Of a stretch of 64,000 nt of DNA, positions 16,498 through 25,985 are shown piece by piece (within the stretch, counting starts at the first letter, position 1; every line of letters begins with the position of its first letter). Source of the stretch: Streptococcus sp. LYSM12 (lineage in GTDB: Bacteria > Bacillota > Bacilli > Lactobacillales > Streptococcaceae); contig NZ_SPOZ01000014.1 in assembly GCF_004569635.1 (NCBI RefSeq), positions 1-64,000 of the forward strand. The letters are read 5' to 3'. A model generated the notes under the pieces. That model was not told where the DNA came from, did no database searches, and worked only from the letters and a program-made list of their open reading frames with translations. Made by a program: the position numbers and the translations under genes.

Positions 16498-18129
16498 ATG
16501 GTAATTGATAAGCGCAAGGTCGTCTATCAAATCTATCCAAAATCATACAAAGATACTACTGGAAATGGTATCGGAGACTTGCAAGGAATCATCCAAAAAC
16601 TGCCCTATTTAAAAGAATTGGGCATCGATATGATTTGGCTCAATCCGTTTTATCCTAGCCCACAGCGGGACAATGGATACGACATTTCAGACTACACAGC
16701 AGTCAACCCTGATTTTGGTTCTATGGCAGATTTTGAAGAGATGATTGCAGTAGGGCAGGAACTCGGTATTGATTTCATGCTTGATATGGTTCTTAATCAC
16801 TGCTCAACTGAGCACGAATGGTTCCAAAAAGCCCTTGCCGGCGATACCTACTACCAAGATTTCTTTATCCTACGCGATGAGCCAACCGACTGGGTGTCTA
16901 AATTCGGCGGCAACGCCTGGGCACCTTTTGGTGATACTGGCAAGTACTATCTCCACCTCTTCGACGTGACCCAAGCTGATCTCAACTGGCGTAACCCGCA
17001 TGTCCGTAAGGAATTATTCAAGGTCGTCAATTTCTGGAAAGACAAGGGTGTCAAGGGATTCCGCTTTGATGTCATCAACCTAATCGGAAAAGACGAAGTC
17101 TTAGAAGATTGCCCCAGTAACGATGGAAAACCGGCCTATACGGATCGCCCAATCACACACGACTACCTCAAGATGATGAACCGTGCAACTTTTGGAGCTG
17201 AAGATGGCTTTATGACCGTTGGGGAAATGTCTGCTACTACTATTGAAAACTGTATTCTATATACTGCACCTGATCGTCAGGAATTGGCCATGGCCTTTAA
17301 CTTCCACCACCTCAAAGTGGACTACAAAAACGGACAAAAATGGACTATTGTTGACTTTGATTTTCCAGAATTAAAACGCCTCTTTCACATCTGGGGAGAG
17401 GGTATGAGTAACGGCAACGGTTGGAACGCACTCTTTTACAACAACCATGACCAACCGCGTGCACTCAACCGCTTTGTAGATACCAAGCGGTTCAGAGTGG
17501 AGGGGGCAACCATGCTGGCAGCTTCCATCCACCTCTCTCGCGGAACACCTTACATATACATGGGAGAAGAAATCGGTATGATTGATCCAGACTATGATTC
17601 AATGGCAGATTATGTCGATGTAGAAAGTCTAAACGCTTATCAAATCATGCTCGAGCAAGGAAAGACTCCTGAGGAAGCCTTTACCATTATCCAGGCCAAA
17701 TCACGCGACAATTCCCGCATACCAATGCAATGGGATGCGAGCAAACATGCAGGTTTCACGACTGGCACTCCTTGGCTCAAGGCAGGAAAATCCTACCCAG
17801 AAATCAACGTTGAAGCTGAAAAAGACGGACCAATCTTCACTTTCTATCAAGAGCTGATTCGCCTGCGCAAGACTATGCCGATTATTGCAGAGGGTGACTA
17901 CACCGCAGCCTACAAGGACAGCAACCGTATCTATGCCTTTGAACGTAGTTTCAAGGATCAAAGACTTCTCGTCATCAACAACTTCTTTCCTAAAGAAGTT
18001 GAGCTTGATATACCGACAGACTATACCGACGGTAACATCCTCATCAGCAACTATGCAGACACTACCGTCAGCGACACTCTCACTCTCAAGCCCTATCAAA
18101 CATTAGCGATTTTAAAAGCCCCAAAATAG
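16498..18129 (+). CDS. treC: trehalose-6-phosphate hydrolase (alpha,alpha-phosphotrehalase), GH13
   Basis: 543 residues, normal for TreC. GH13 catalytic residues are nucleophile D191 (GFRFDVINL), acid/base E243 (TVGEMS) and D318 (NNHDQ). It splits trehalose 6-phosphate from TreP into glucose and glucose 6-phosphate in the cytoplasm. AGGAG precedes the ATG. The 105-bp tandem array starts one nucleotide after its stop codon. Confidence 0.96.
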   Translation: MVIDKRKVVYQIYPKSYKDTTGNGIGDLQGIIQKLPYLKELGIDMIWLNPFYPSPQRDNGYDISDYTAVNPDFGSMADFEEMIAVGQELGIDFMLDMVLNHCSTEHEWFQKALAGDTYYQDFFILRDEPTDWVSKFGGNAWAPFGDTGKYYLHLFDVTQADLNWRNPHVRKELFKVVNFWKDKGVKGFRFDVINLIGKDEVLEDCPSNDGKPAYTDRPITHDYLKMMNRATFGAEDGFMTVGEMSATTIENCILYTAPDRQELAMAFNFHHLKVDYKNGQKWTIVDFDFPELKRLFHIWGEGMSNGNGWNALFYNNHDQPRALNRFVDTKRFRVEGATMLAASIHLSRGTPYIYMGEEIGMIDPDYDSMADYVDVESLNAYQIMLEQGKTPEEAFTIIQAKSRDNSRIPMQWDASKHAGFTTGTPWLKAGKSYPEINVEAEKDGPIFTFYQELIRLRKTMPIIAEGDYTAAYKDSNRIYAFERSFKDQRLLVINNFFPKEVELDIPTDYTDGNILISNYADTTVSDTLTLKPYQTLAILKAPK

Positions 18130-18130
18130 G

Positions 18131-18655
18131 CGGCCGAACAGAAGTTGCTGACAACTTCGTTGTGAGACCCCGACGAGGATAGCTAGGCTAGTCCCAAACG
18201 AAAGTGCAGGGAGGAGCCAGATAGCTACCGTCAAGCGGCCGAACAGAAGTTACTGACAACTTCGTTGTGAGACCCCGACGAGGATAGCTAGGCTAGTCCC
18301 AAACGAAAGTGCAGGGAGGAGCCAGATAGCTACCGTCAAGCGGCCGAACAGAAGTTGCTGACAACTTCGTTGTGAGACCCCGACAAGGATAGCTAGGCTA
18401 GTCCCAAACGAAAGTGCAGGGAGGAGCCAGATAGCTACCGTCAAGCGGCCGAACAGAAGTTGCTGACAACTTCGTTGTGAGACCCCGACGAGGATAGCTA
18501 GGCTAGTCCCAAACGAAAGTGCAGGGAGGAGCCAGATAGCTACCGTCAAGCGGCCGAACAGAAGTTGCTGACAACTTCGTTGTGAGACCCCGACAAGGAT
18601 AGCTAGGCTAGTCCCAAACGAAAGTGCAGGGAATTGCCAGATAGCTACCGTCAAG
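18131..18655 (+). repeat. five 105-bp tandem repeats after treC
   Basis: Units start at 18131, 18236, 18341, 18446 and 18551 and differ at only a few positions (for example GACGAGG or GACAAGG). Each begins CGGCCGAACAGAAGTTGCTG and carries the hairpin GAAGTTG/CAACTTC. The period is a multiple of three, so the minus strand stays open for 134 codons, but there is no start or ribosome site. Near identity points to recent amplification. Confidence 0.95.
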
Positions 18656-18664
18656 CGGTCGAAC

Positions 18665-18960
18665 AGGGGCGGGGAAGAACTCGATAGGTAGAAAACAGTT
18701 CGATTTCCCTCTCTTCTTACATTCGAGGTTTGGGCTAAAACGGTCTATCCCAAATCATTTCACTCCCACCCCCGCACAGCTCCAACAGTCAGAGTAGTGA
18801 CTGTTGGAGGTTGGAAATAAAGCGAATTCGTTCGCAGCACAGTCATAGAGGTCAAATGTAGAGTGGGAAACACGAACAAATATGAGTAAAAAGCTCCAAT
18901 GGAGCTTTTTAGCCTACTTCCTAGGGAGCGCTTGCTCTGCAATCGTCAATTTCCCGCCTC
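18665..18960 (+). repeat. dispersed repeat family C, copy 1
   Basis: Inverted counterpart of 43236-43520. Shared blocks include GAAGAACTCGATAGGT, the hairpin CTCCAACAGTCAGAGTAG/TGACTGTTGGAG, and GAGTAAAAAGCTCCA.TGGAG.TTTTTAGCCT. A spurious 60-codon minus-strand frame lies inside. The two stems suggest a structured transcript or a bidirectional terminator. Confidence 0.75.
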
Positions 18961-18984
18961 CAAAGGCATGGCATACCTTTAGAG

Positions 18985-19110
18985 TTAGGAGTATTTATAC
19001 CTAAAGGCAGCCGTATCCGTAAGCAAATAAAATTTGCAACGGCTTCGTCTCTTTTTTCCGAGCTTTTAGCCCGCGTTCAATTACACAAGATACCAGAACA
19101 TATAAAGCAC
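18985..19110 (-). repeat. dispersed repeat family B, single copy
   Basis: The minus strand contains GTATCTTGTGTAATTGAACG followed by CGGGCTAAAAGCTCGG, the signature of the unit found in tandem at 25130-25665 and singly near 45070 and 50770. The remaining sequence to 19390 shows nothing I can identify. Confidence 0.6.
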
Positions 19111-19393
19111 ATATGTTTCAGAGGAGGAGAGTTTGGTTATCCGTATCTCTAACCTTTCACGATCTCAATGGTGAAAGCTAATCAGATGTTGATTTTATAG
19201 AATAATAGACCTTTATTATCTGTCCATTATCTATTTAAGAAAAAATTAAGGATAGAAAGATATACTATCCCTATCCTACTTTTTCATATCGTTCAGGTAG
19301 CTGAAATAGATTTCTCTATTATGGATACTCTGTGAAAACCAACGGATAACGTTGTTTTTCATTCAGTAGATGCTACTTGACGAAAAAATCTCC

Positions 19394-19425
19394 TTAAAAA
19401 ATCCCTGTCATCTGACAGGGATTTT
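19394..19425 (-). terminator. purR terminator, displaced by a MITE
   Basis: AATCCCTGTCA / TGACAGGGATT, followed by a T-run on the minus strand. It lies 110 nt past the purR stop, the gap being filled by MITE M6. Confidence 0.8.
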
Positions 19426-19429
19426 GTTA

Positions 19430-19534
19430 TATCGTCATTTCGTTCGTTTATTACTTCGTTCACTCGCTTTTCCGTACTCTATAGTACAGCCTGCAGCTCG
19501 TTGCCTAGTACTAAAAGCAAACTAAAAGACGATA
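19430..19534 (-). repeat. TA-flanked MITE, short form, copy M6, abutting the purR stop
   Basis: A 105-bp copy in reverse orientation. Its last base is next to the purR stop codon (19535-19537), placing it between that gene and its terminator. Confidence 0.88.
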
Positions 19535-20347
19535 CTATTTAAAAATATTTCCCAATTCAACATCAACTTTGTTTTCCTTGACATCAATATTTGTGACAGC
19601 AAGCAGTGATTTGTAATTGGCAACGTTACGAGCGCCTTTTTGATTTTCGGCAAAGACTGCTACACCTGCTAGGCTGCTGTCAAATTCTGATAAGAGGCTA
19701 ATCATCCCGTTAATGGTTCCACCATTTTTCAAGAAATCATCCACAACCAACACGCGACTACCTGCCTTAAGACTACGTTTTGACAAGAACATTTTTTCAA
19801 TACGGTCGCTAGATCCAGACACGTAGTTAACAGATACCGTTGATCCCTCTGTAATTTTTAAATCACGGCGTACAATAACAAAAGGCACATTCAAGACATT
19901 TGCTACGGCGTTTGCTAACGGGACTCCCTTGGTTGCGACTGTCATAACAGCATCAATCTGCTCATCCTTGAAACTGTTGGCAATAATCCGACCGACATTT
20001 TTCAAAATATGAGGAGTTGAGAGCAAGTCGGAAGAATAAATATACCCCCCTGGTAGGATACGGCTGCTTTCTGCCATTTGACTGCGCAGTTCTTCAGCAA
20101 TAGCAAGAGATTCCTCATCTGAAATCATAGGAGTAAAGACCACACCGCCACTTGCTCCTGTAATCGTTTCAATCTGACCGATAGAACTTTCCTCAAAGGC
20201 TTTTTTGATAATCGCAATATCCTCTGAAATGGACGATTTGGCAGAGCTGTACTTCTTTGCAAACATATTTAGGCTGGTTAATTCATAAGGATGGTTGAGG
20301 AGATAGTGAGAGATGACCACCATTCGTTCACTTCTTCTTAATTTCAT
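19535..20347 (-). CDS. purR: purine operon regulator PurR
   Basis: 270 residues. A winged-helix domain covers about 1-75 (MKLRRSERMVVISHYL) and a phosphoribosyltransferase-like domain carries the PRPP loop VLVVDDFLKNGGTINGM. PurR binds PurBox sites; PRPP is the effector. It lies last in the rsgA-to-purR run but has its own upstream -10 and a PurBox-like site, so it may be autoregulated. Confidence 0.95.
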   Translation of the reverse strand: MKLRRSERMVVISHYLLNHPYELTSLNMFAKKYSSAKSSISEDIAIIKKAFEESSIGQIETITGASGGVVFTPMISDEESLAIAEELRSQMAESSRILPGGYIYSSDLLSTPHILKNVGRIIANSFKDEQIDAVMTVATKGVPLANAVANVLNVPFVIVRRDLKITEGSTVSVNYVSGSSDRIEKMFLSKRSLKAGSRVLVVDDFLKNGGTINGMISLLSEFDSSLAGVAVFAENQKGARNVANYKSLLAVTNIDVKENKVDVELGNIFK

Positions 20348-20373
20348 AGTTGACTCCTTCTTTGCTTTTTAAC

Positions 20374-20408
20374 ATTATAACATAAAAAAGGAAAAAACGA
20401 ACTTTTTT
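20374..20408 (-). promoter_or_regulatory. purR promoter -10 with PurBox-like site
   Basis: TATAAT (20374-20379) on the minus strand and, just upstream, AAAAAACGAACTTTTTT (20392-20408), which holds the CGAAC core of a PurBox. Only one box was seen, whereas functional targets often have two. Confidence 0.4.
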
Positions 20409-20583
20409 TATTTATCTGCCCTCTTTTTTCGTATTTTATAAACACTGACCCAATACGCTCATTTTCTCTCTGAATATTTACTCAGGAAACATAAGTGCAC
20501 GCAACCTCCTCCAGCACATTCAATAGTGCACCTGACTGCTGACAGTTCATTACTAGGAAATGGTATTTCTAACGCTTACTAAA

Positions 20584-21525
20584 TCAGTCAATATTCGGTT
20601 TATAAAAAGCTCGATTATCCATTGCAAAAATGCGACTTGTCATCTCACCTGGTCCAATCTTGTCTAAAGCAGTTAGCATCATCATCATTTCCGCATCAAT
20701 ATTGTCAATCATGTGGAGAATTTCTGCCTCCATAATCTGTGGACGAACAGGACTGCCGTATTCAAGCAAACCGTGGTGACTGAGAATAACATGGCGCAGG
20801 ATTGTCACTTCTTCTCTGCTATCATCAATTCCTAACTCTATCAGCACCTTGGTAATCTCCTCATCAATCAAGGAAATATGACCGATGAGATTGCCCCTTA
20901 CAGTATAATTGGTATTTTCAGGACCTGATAATTCAATAACTTTAGCCAAGTCATGCAACATAATCCCTGCAAATAATAGACTCTTATTGAGTTGCGGATA
21001 AATATCGCCAATCTTATCGGCCAAACGCACCATGGTCGCTGTATGAAAAGACAACCCCGAATAAAAGGCATGGTGATTAGTCTTGGCAGCTGGATAAGAA
21101 TAAAATTCCTGTTCATATTTACTATACAAGGATCGCACAATCCGCTGCCAAATAGCATTTTCGATTTTGAAAATCATCTGACTAAGGTACTTGCGTGTAT
21201 CCTCCACATCAACAGGCGGTTTCTCCTTAAAATCGGCAGGATTATTTGGCTCACCGGGCTTGGGAAGTCGGAGGATAATCTGATTGACCTGTGGTGTGTT
21301 GTTGTAGACCTCTCTGCGTCCTTGCATGTGGACAACAACGCCTGCCTTAAAGTCCTTAATCTTACCTTGTTGAGCGTCCCAGATTTTTCCTTCAATTTCT
21401 CCCGTATCATCTTGGAAAGTCAAAGCAAGATAATCTTTTCCAGCCCTGGTCTGTCGAATGTCAGCGGTTTTAATCAGATAAAAGCCTTCAAAGAGCTCAT
21501 CTTTTTTCATTTGGTTAATTTTCAT
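20584..21525 (-). CDS. yhaM: 3'-5' exoribonuclease YhaM / Cbf1
   Basis: 313 residues. An OB-fold domain covers about 15-90, followed by a metal-dependent HD domain with AGIMLHDLAKV and a second histidine region around HVILSHHG. YhaM trims RNA 3' ends; the pneumococcal homologue Cbf1 processes small RNA ends. It overlaps rmuC by 11 nt, indicating translational coupling. The 236-nt gap to purR carries the purR regulatory region. Confidence 0.92.
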   Translation of the reverse strand: MKINQMKKDELFEGFYLIKTADIRQTRAGKDYLALTFQDDTGEIEGKIWDAQQGKIKDFKAGVVVHMQGRREVYNNTPQVNQIILRLPKPGEPNNPADFKEKPPVDVEDTRKYLSQMIFKIENAIWQRIVRSLYSKYEQEFYSYPAAKTNHHAFYSGLSFHTATMVRLADKIGDIYPQLNKSLLFAGIMLHDLAKVIELSGPENTNYTVRGNLIGHISLIDEEITKVLIELGIDDSREEVTILRHVILSHHGLLEYGSPVRPQIMEAEILHMIDNIDAEMMMMLTALDKIGPGEMTSRIFAMDNRAFYKPNID

Positions 21526-22750
21526 CTTCTTCCCCTTCCTTCTGGAAATTCAATAGGTCAAACGGCATCTCTCCGTCTGGCAATTCAATGTGGCGCAAGG
21601 TTCGCTCAATCGCATTGGTCCGCCGTGTCAATAAATCATCCAAGTTGCCTGAGGCGTGTTGTAAATGGCGCTGTGCTTTCATCAAAACAGTCCCAAACTT
21701 GCCAAATTCTGACTTGACATTGCCCAAGACCTTGCTAATATCGTCTGCTGAACGTTGAATATTCAAGGTCTTAAAGCCAACCGATAAGGAGTTTAAAAGG
21801 GCAGATAAGGTCGAGGGACCTGCCACCACGATATGCTCTGTCCTCCGCAATTCATCAAAGAAAATCGGATTGCGCACCACCTCAGAATATAGACCTTCTG
21901 TCGGTAAAAAGAGAATGCCAAAACTAGTGGTCGCTGGTGGGTAGAGATACTTTTGCTGGATTTCCTTGGCAAAACGCTTGATAGAGGCCAAAAGATGCTT
22001 GCGATGTACTTCAATCTGCTCCTTGTCCCCTGCTTCATAGGCTTCCTCTAAACGGTAATAATCTGCGAGAGGAAACTTGGAATCAATCGGCAGATAGACA
22101 GAATCATCCTTGGTCTGACCTGGTAATTTCACTGCATATTCTACCCGCTCATTAGACCCAGCCACCGTGGCAAATTCCCGTTCATACTGGGAGGGGGTTA
22201 AAATATCTTCAATAATCTGTCCCAGCTGCAACTCCCCCATAATACCGCGCGTTTTAGTATTGGAGAGAATTTTATGAAGAGCTCCAACATCACGCGCCAC
22301 CGTCTGCATTTCGCCCAAACCGCGATTGACCGACTCCAACTGCCTAGACACAGTTTCAAAAGAGGCCTGTAAGCGTGTCTGCAAGGTCTGCTCTAACTTT
22401 TCTTCCACTGTCTGGCGCATTTCTTCCAAGCGTTTTTCATTGGAATCTTGAATAGCCTGCAAGCGTTGGTCTGCCACATCACGGTTCTGGGATAGAAGTT
22501 GGTGCATTTCCTGTCGCAAAACAGTCAGTTGTTGGTAAAGGTCCCTGCGTAATTCCGTCATGTCTTGATGCAGGGCTTGTTGCTGGCTAAAAGTCTGTTG
22601 ATTTTTTTGATCAAAAAGGTAGGTCAACTGGTCTGACAAGTGATCCGCCACCTCTTCTGATTGGATAGACAAACGCTTGGCATGCTGCTCTAAACGAAAG
22701 AGGACAAGGACCGAAACAGCGATGGCTATAAAGGCTAGGATATCTATCAT
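21515..22750 (-). CDS. rmuC: RmuC family DNA recombination protein
   Basis: 411 residues from the ATG at 22750, chosen because AGGAGG lies just upstream; a longer reading overlaps thiN. An N-terminal membrane anchor (IDILAFIAIAVSVLVLF) is followed by a long coiled coil (about 25-170) and the RmuC nuclease-like domain. E. coli RmuC limits inverted-repeat-stimulated rearrangement, a suggestive role in a genome this rich in repeats. The gene begins one nucleotide after the thiN stop. Confidence 0.9.
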   Translation of the reverse strand: MIDILAFIAIAVSVLVLFRLEQHAKRLSIQSEEVADHLSDQLTYLFDQKNQQTFSQQQALHQDMTELRRDLYQQLTVLRQEMHQLLSQNRDVADQRLQAIQDSNEKRLEEMRQTVEEKLEQTLQTRLQASFETVSRQLESVNRGLGEMQTVARDVGALHKILSNTKTRGIMGELQLGQIIEDILTPSQYEREFATVAGSNERVEYAVKLPGQTKDDSVYLPIDSKFPLADYYRLEEAYEAGDKEQIEVHRKHLLASIKRFAKEIQQKYLYPPATTSFGILFLPTEGLYSEVVRNPIFFDELRRTEHIVVAGPSTLSALLNSLSVGFKTLNIQRSADDISKVLGNVKSEFGKFGTVLMKAQRHLQHASGNLDDLLTRRTNAIERTLRHIELPDGEMPFDLLNFQKEGEEDEN

Positions 22751-22751
22751 T

Positions 22752-23384
22752 CTACCTCCTATCACGACTATAGATGAGAACGACATAGCCCTTATCTATT
22801 GTAAATTCGATTTCTTTTCCGATAAATTCGTTACTACTGTAACATTTTTTAAAAAAATAATGGCTTTCATTCAAGGGATACTTAGCATGGGAAATACTCA
22901 AACGACTTTCATCTGCTGGCATAAAAGATACATATGTCATCCCTTCAATCGGGGAAATCCGATGCCTGCCCGCTGGATAAAAGCGTACAATATTCAACTC
23001 ATCAACCAATTCAATCTGGCGCATATAAGGTGCCAAATCAGGTTCACTAGCTAAAAAGAGATTGCTCATCATGTGATCCAGACGCCCGCCAAAGGCCCCA
23101 AACACTGTAACCTGTGCCTTATGGTAACGAGCAAAGACCTCTTTTAAGGCTAACTCCAAATCCGTATCATCTTTTTCAGCCGGCGCCTGCACAAAAACCC
23201 CTGCAACTTGAGCAATCCTTTCCCGTTCCACAGCCGTTACTGAGTCAAAATCACCAACAGCTAAATCGAGCGGAAAGTCATGCTCCAACAAATAAACGGA
23301 ACCTCTATCCACCCCTACAAAGAGGTCGTAAGAGCCAGAGAGACTCCTTATGTCACCACCTGCAGCTAAGGCAATCCTAGTCAT
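22752..23384 (-). CDS. thiN: thiamine pyrophosphokinase
   Basis: 210 residues. Signature regions are GVDRGSVYLL, LAVGDFDSV and EKDDTDLELAL, which bind ATP and magnesium. It converts thiamine to thiamine diphosphate. It overlaps rpe by 8 nt and precedes rmuC by 1 nt in a compact operon. Confidence 0.94.
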   Translation of the reverse strand: MTRIALAAGGDIRSLSGSYDLFVGVDRGSVYLLEHDFPLDLAVGDFDSVTAVERERIAQVAGVFVQAPAEKDDTDLELALKEVFARYHKAQVTVFGAFGGRLDHMMSNLFLASEPDLAPYMRQIELVDELNIVRFYPAGRHRISPIEGMTYVSFMPADESRLSISHAKYPLNESHYFFKKCYSSNEFIGKEIEFTIDKGYVVLIYSRDRR

Positions 23385-24036
23385 GAAGAGCCACTTTCAA
23401 GGTATCAATATTGGACTGCAAGTCCCCCTTAAACAAGTAAGACCCTGCCACAAAGACATTCGCTCCTGCTTCCTTGGCAGCTAAAATAGTTTTGTTGTCA
23501 ATTCCACCGTCTACCTCAATATCAAATGACAGCCCTTTTTCCTTACGAAGCTGAACCAAGTCTGCAATCTTTTCTGCTACTTCTGGAATATAGGCTTGAC
23601 CACCAAATCCTGGATTGACTGTCATCAAGAGCACCTGATCTACCAAATTCAAGACTGGCTCAATCACGACAATCGGTGTCCCTGGGTTAATCACGACTCC
23701 CACTTTCATGCCCGCTGTACGAATTTTTTGCAACGAACCATGAAGATGCTGAGTTGCTTCAGCATGAATCGTGACAATATCTGCACCTGCCCGCGCAAAA
23801 TTTTCAATGTGTTGCTCTGGATTTGATACCATCAAGTGGCAATCAAATACCAGCTTACTGTGCGGGCGCATAGCAGCTACCACATCCGCACCAAAGGAAA
23901 TATTGGGTACGAAATGCCCGTCCATGATATCAATGTGGATATAATCAGCTCCTGCTGCCTCCAAGCGTTTTAATTCCGTCTCGAAATTGGCATAATCCGC
24001 AGCGAGGATAGATGGGGCAATTTTAAAATGTGACAT
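23377..24036 (-). CDS. rpe: ribulose-phosphate 3-epimerase
   Basis: 219 residues of a TIM barrel. The metal and catalytic regions are IHIDIMDGHFVPNI, HLMV, MTVNPGFGGQ and EVDGGI. It interconverts ribulose 5-phosphate and xylulose 5-phosphate in the pentose phosphate pathway. It lies 15 nt after rsgA. Confidence 0.96.
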   Translation of the reverse strand: MSHFKIAPSILAADYANFETELKRLEAAGADYIHIDIMDGHFVPNISFGADVVAAMRPHSKLVFDCHLMVSNPEQHIENFARAGADIVTIHAEATQHLHGSLQKIRTAGMKVGVVINPGTPIVVIEPVLNLVDQVLLMTVNPGFGGQAYIPEVAEKIADLVQLRKEKGLSFDIEVDGGIDNKTILAAKEAGANVFVAGSYLFKGDLQSNIDTLKVALHD

Positions 24037-24051
24037 AGGAATTCCAACTTT

Positions 24052-24927
24052 CTATTTGATTTTTTTGCTTACTTTTTTGTATGTTTCACGCACATTCTGA
24101 ATTTCCATTAAAAATTGTAAGTAATTGTCGTAGCGACTTTGGGAAATTTTTTGACCCTCCACCGCGGGCTTAACAGCACAGTTTGGCTCATGTGTATGGG
24201 TACAAGTCCTAAACTTGCAAAATTGGCTTTCTATTGCAATTTCTGGGAAACAATCTGTGAGAGCCTCTACTTCTTTTACTTCGTAATCGAGCGAAGAAAA
24301 TCCCGGTGTATCTGCGATTTTCCCACCATGGACGTTATAGAAGCTGACAGCACGAGTCGTATGCCGTCCCCGCCCTAGACTGTCTGATATAGCCCCTGTT
24401 TCTAAATGTAATTCCGGGGCTATCTTATTGAGCAGAGTTGACTTTCCAACCCCTGTCTGTCCCATAAATACTGTCACCTTGTCTTTCAAGAGGGGGAGCA
24501 ATTCTTCCAAACGATAGACAAACGCATAGCCAATCTTCTCATAGATAGCACGATAAGAGTCCAGCTCCTCCTGATGTTCCAGCAAATCCATTTTTGAAAT
24601 ATAGATAAGTGGCGTCATATTTTTCTGCTCTAGCAGGACTAAAAATCGATCCAGGAGATTAGCATTGAAATCAGGCTCTTTAGCCGACATGATGACTACT
24701 GCTTGATCAATATTGACAATCGGAGGGCGTACCAAGCTATTCTTGCGTTCATGAATCTTAAGAATATAACCCTCGGATTGCTCCTGTGCTGAAAAATCAA
24801 CAATATCCCCCACATAGGGGGTCTGTCCTTTTTTTCGAAAATTTCCACGTGCCCGCGTCTGATATATCCGCCCTTCTGATTCTACATAATAAAATCCAGC
24901 AAGAGCTTTCATAATAATACCTTGCAA
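24052..24927 (-). CDS. rsgA: ribosome small-subunit GTPase RsgA
   Basis: 291 residues from a TTG at 24927, preferred because GAGGAG lies 7 nt upstream and the N-terminus ([15 protein letters not shown]) then matches the family; GTG 24951 and ATG 24912 are alternatives. It has an OB fold, a circularly permuted GTPase with GQTGVGKST (G1) after the ISKMD (G4) motif, and a C-terminal zinc site with C-x-H-x-H-x5-C ([10 protein letters not shown]). It acts in late 30S maturation. Many streptococci have rsmA directly upstream; here a 17-kb block intervenes. Confidence 0.94.
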   Translation of the reverse strand: MQGIIMKALAGFYYVESEGRIYQTRARGNFRKKGQTPYVGDIVDFSAQEQSEGYILKIHERKNSLVRPPIVNIDQAVVIMSAKEPDFNANLLDRFLVLLEQKNMTPLIYISKMDLLEHQEELDSYRAIYEKIGYAFVYRLEELLPLLKDKVTVFMGQTGVGKSTLLNKIAPELHLETGAISDSLGRGRHTTRAVSFYNVHGGKIADTPGFSSLDYEVKEVEALTDCFPEIAIESQFCKFRTCTHTHEPNCAVKPAVEGQKISQSRYDNYLQFLMEIQNVRETYKKVSKKIK

Positions 24928-24996
24928 ATCTGCTCCTCTTTCATCGTCCACTCTCCACTCCTCCTACTCTATAAACATCCACATCTGACTCGCTTT

Positions 24997-25091
24997 TATA
25001 GTCATTTCGTTTCTCTTTTATGACTTCGTTAACTCGTCTTGCCGTACTCCAGTACAGCTTGCAACCCGTTGCCTAGTACTAAAAGACTATA
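24997..25091 (-). repeat. TA-flanked MITE, truncated short form, copy M7
   Basis: A 95-bp reverse copy ending CTAAAAGACTATA, with part of the right arm missing. It stands at the rsgA edge of the 17-kb sugar block. Confidence 0.82.
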
Positions 25092-25129
25092 CCATTAAGA
25101 ATTGTGAAAACCTGGGATACGGATTGCCA

Positions 25130-25665
25130 AACGCTCCTCCCCTAAAACAAGGGTAGAACGGATGTTTACCTTGAGTGTTGCACAGACCTTGTATCTTGGT
25201 GTAACTGAACGCGGGCTAAAATTCTAGTGAAAAAGATAAATTGCCTTGTGTCCTGCGACACGGCGCCAATTTCCTATTTTCCTACGAATTTTAAACGCCC
25301 TTGTATCTTGATGTAATCAAACCTGCCCTAAACTCTGTGTAAAAAAGAGATACTTTCCTAGTGCCTTAGCACTGCGTCAAGTTTCCTATTTTCACTGTGT
25401 GCTTTACACGCTCTCGTATCTTATATAATTGAACTCGAGCTAAGCACTGTGTGAAAAAGAGATACTTTCCTAGTGCCTTAGCACTGCGTCAAGTTTCCTA
25501 TTTTCACTGTGTGCTTTACACGCTCTCGTATCTTATATAATTGAACTCGAGCTAAGCACTGTGTGAAAAAGAGATACTTTCCTAGTGCCTTAGCACTGCG
25601 TCAAGTTTCCTATTTTCACTGTGTGCTTTACACGCTCTCGTATCTTATATAACTAAGGGTTAATG
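25130..25665 (+). repeat. tandem array of dispersed repeat family B (about 112 bp per unit)
   Basis: The segment GATACTTTCCTAGTGCCTTA recurs at 25350, 25461 and 25573 (period 111-112), with a more diverged unit before it from about 25170. Units contain TCGTATCTTATATAATTGAAC and GCACTGCGTCAAGTTTCC. The last two are near identical. No coding frame or known RNA was recognised. Confidence 0.9.
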
Positions 25666-25680
25666 GAGTATACATCTCAT

Positions 25681-25839
25681 TATAGCTGTTTCGTTTATTT
25701 TTAGTACTAGGCAAGGAGTCGCAGGTAGTTGAAATAGTTGATAACTATTTCAAGTGACAGATAAGAAAAGTGGAACTTTTCTCAATGGTACAGCAAGACG
25801 AGTGAACGAAGTAATAAAAATATAAGCGAAATGACTATA
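25681..25839 (+). repeat. TA-flanked MITE, long form, copy M8
   Basis: 159 bp with both internal hairpins, nearly identical to M3, M9 and the inner element of M11. It lies downstream of the EEP-family hydrolase gene. Confidence 0.88.
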
Positions 25840-25985
25840 AAACACTGTTTCATCAAGTATGCCTGCTCCTATTATAACAAAAATCGAGCGAAATAGTTGG
25901 TTTTGGAGATGAGAACAGAGATTTCAAAGCAGAGAAATACGGAAAGCAATCAAATCACTTTCCGTATTCCTTTTATGCAGCCTCT

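Noticed and set aside
18250-18654. 134-codon minus-strand frame
   Set aside because: It is the 105-bp tandem repeat read through; the period is a multiple of three so no stop appears. No ribosome site and repeated residues only.
18131-25665. Possible CRISPR arrays at the two tandem repeats
   Set aside because: The units (105 and 112 bp) are directly joined with no variable spacers, and no cas genes are present.
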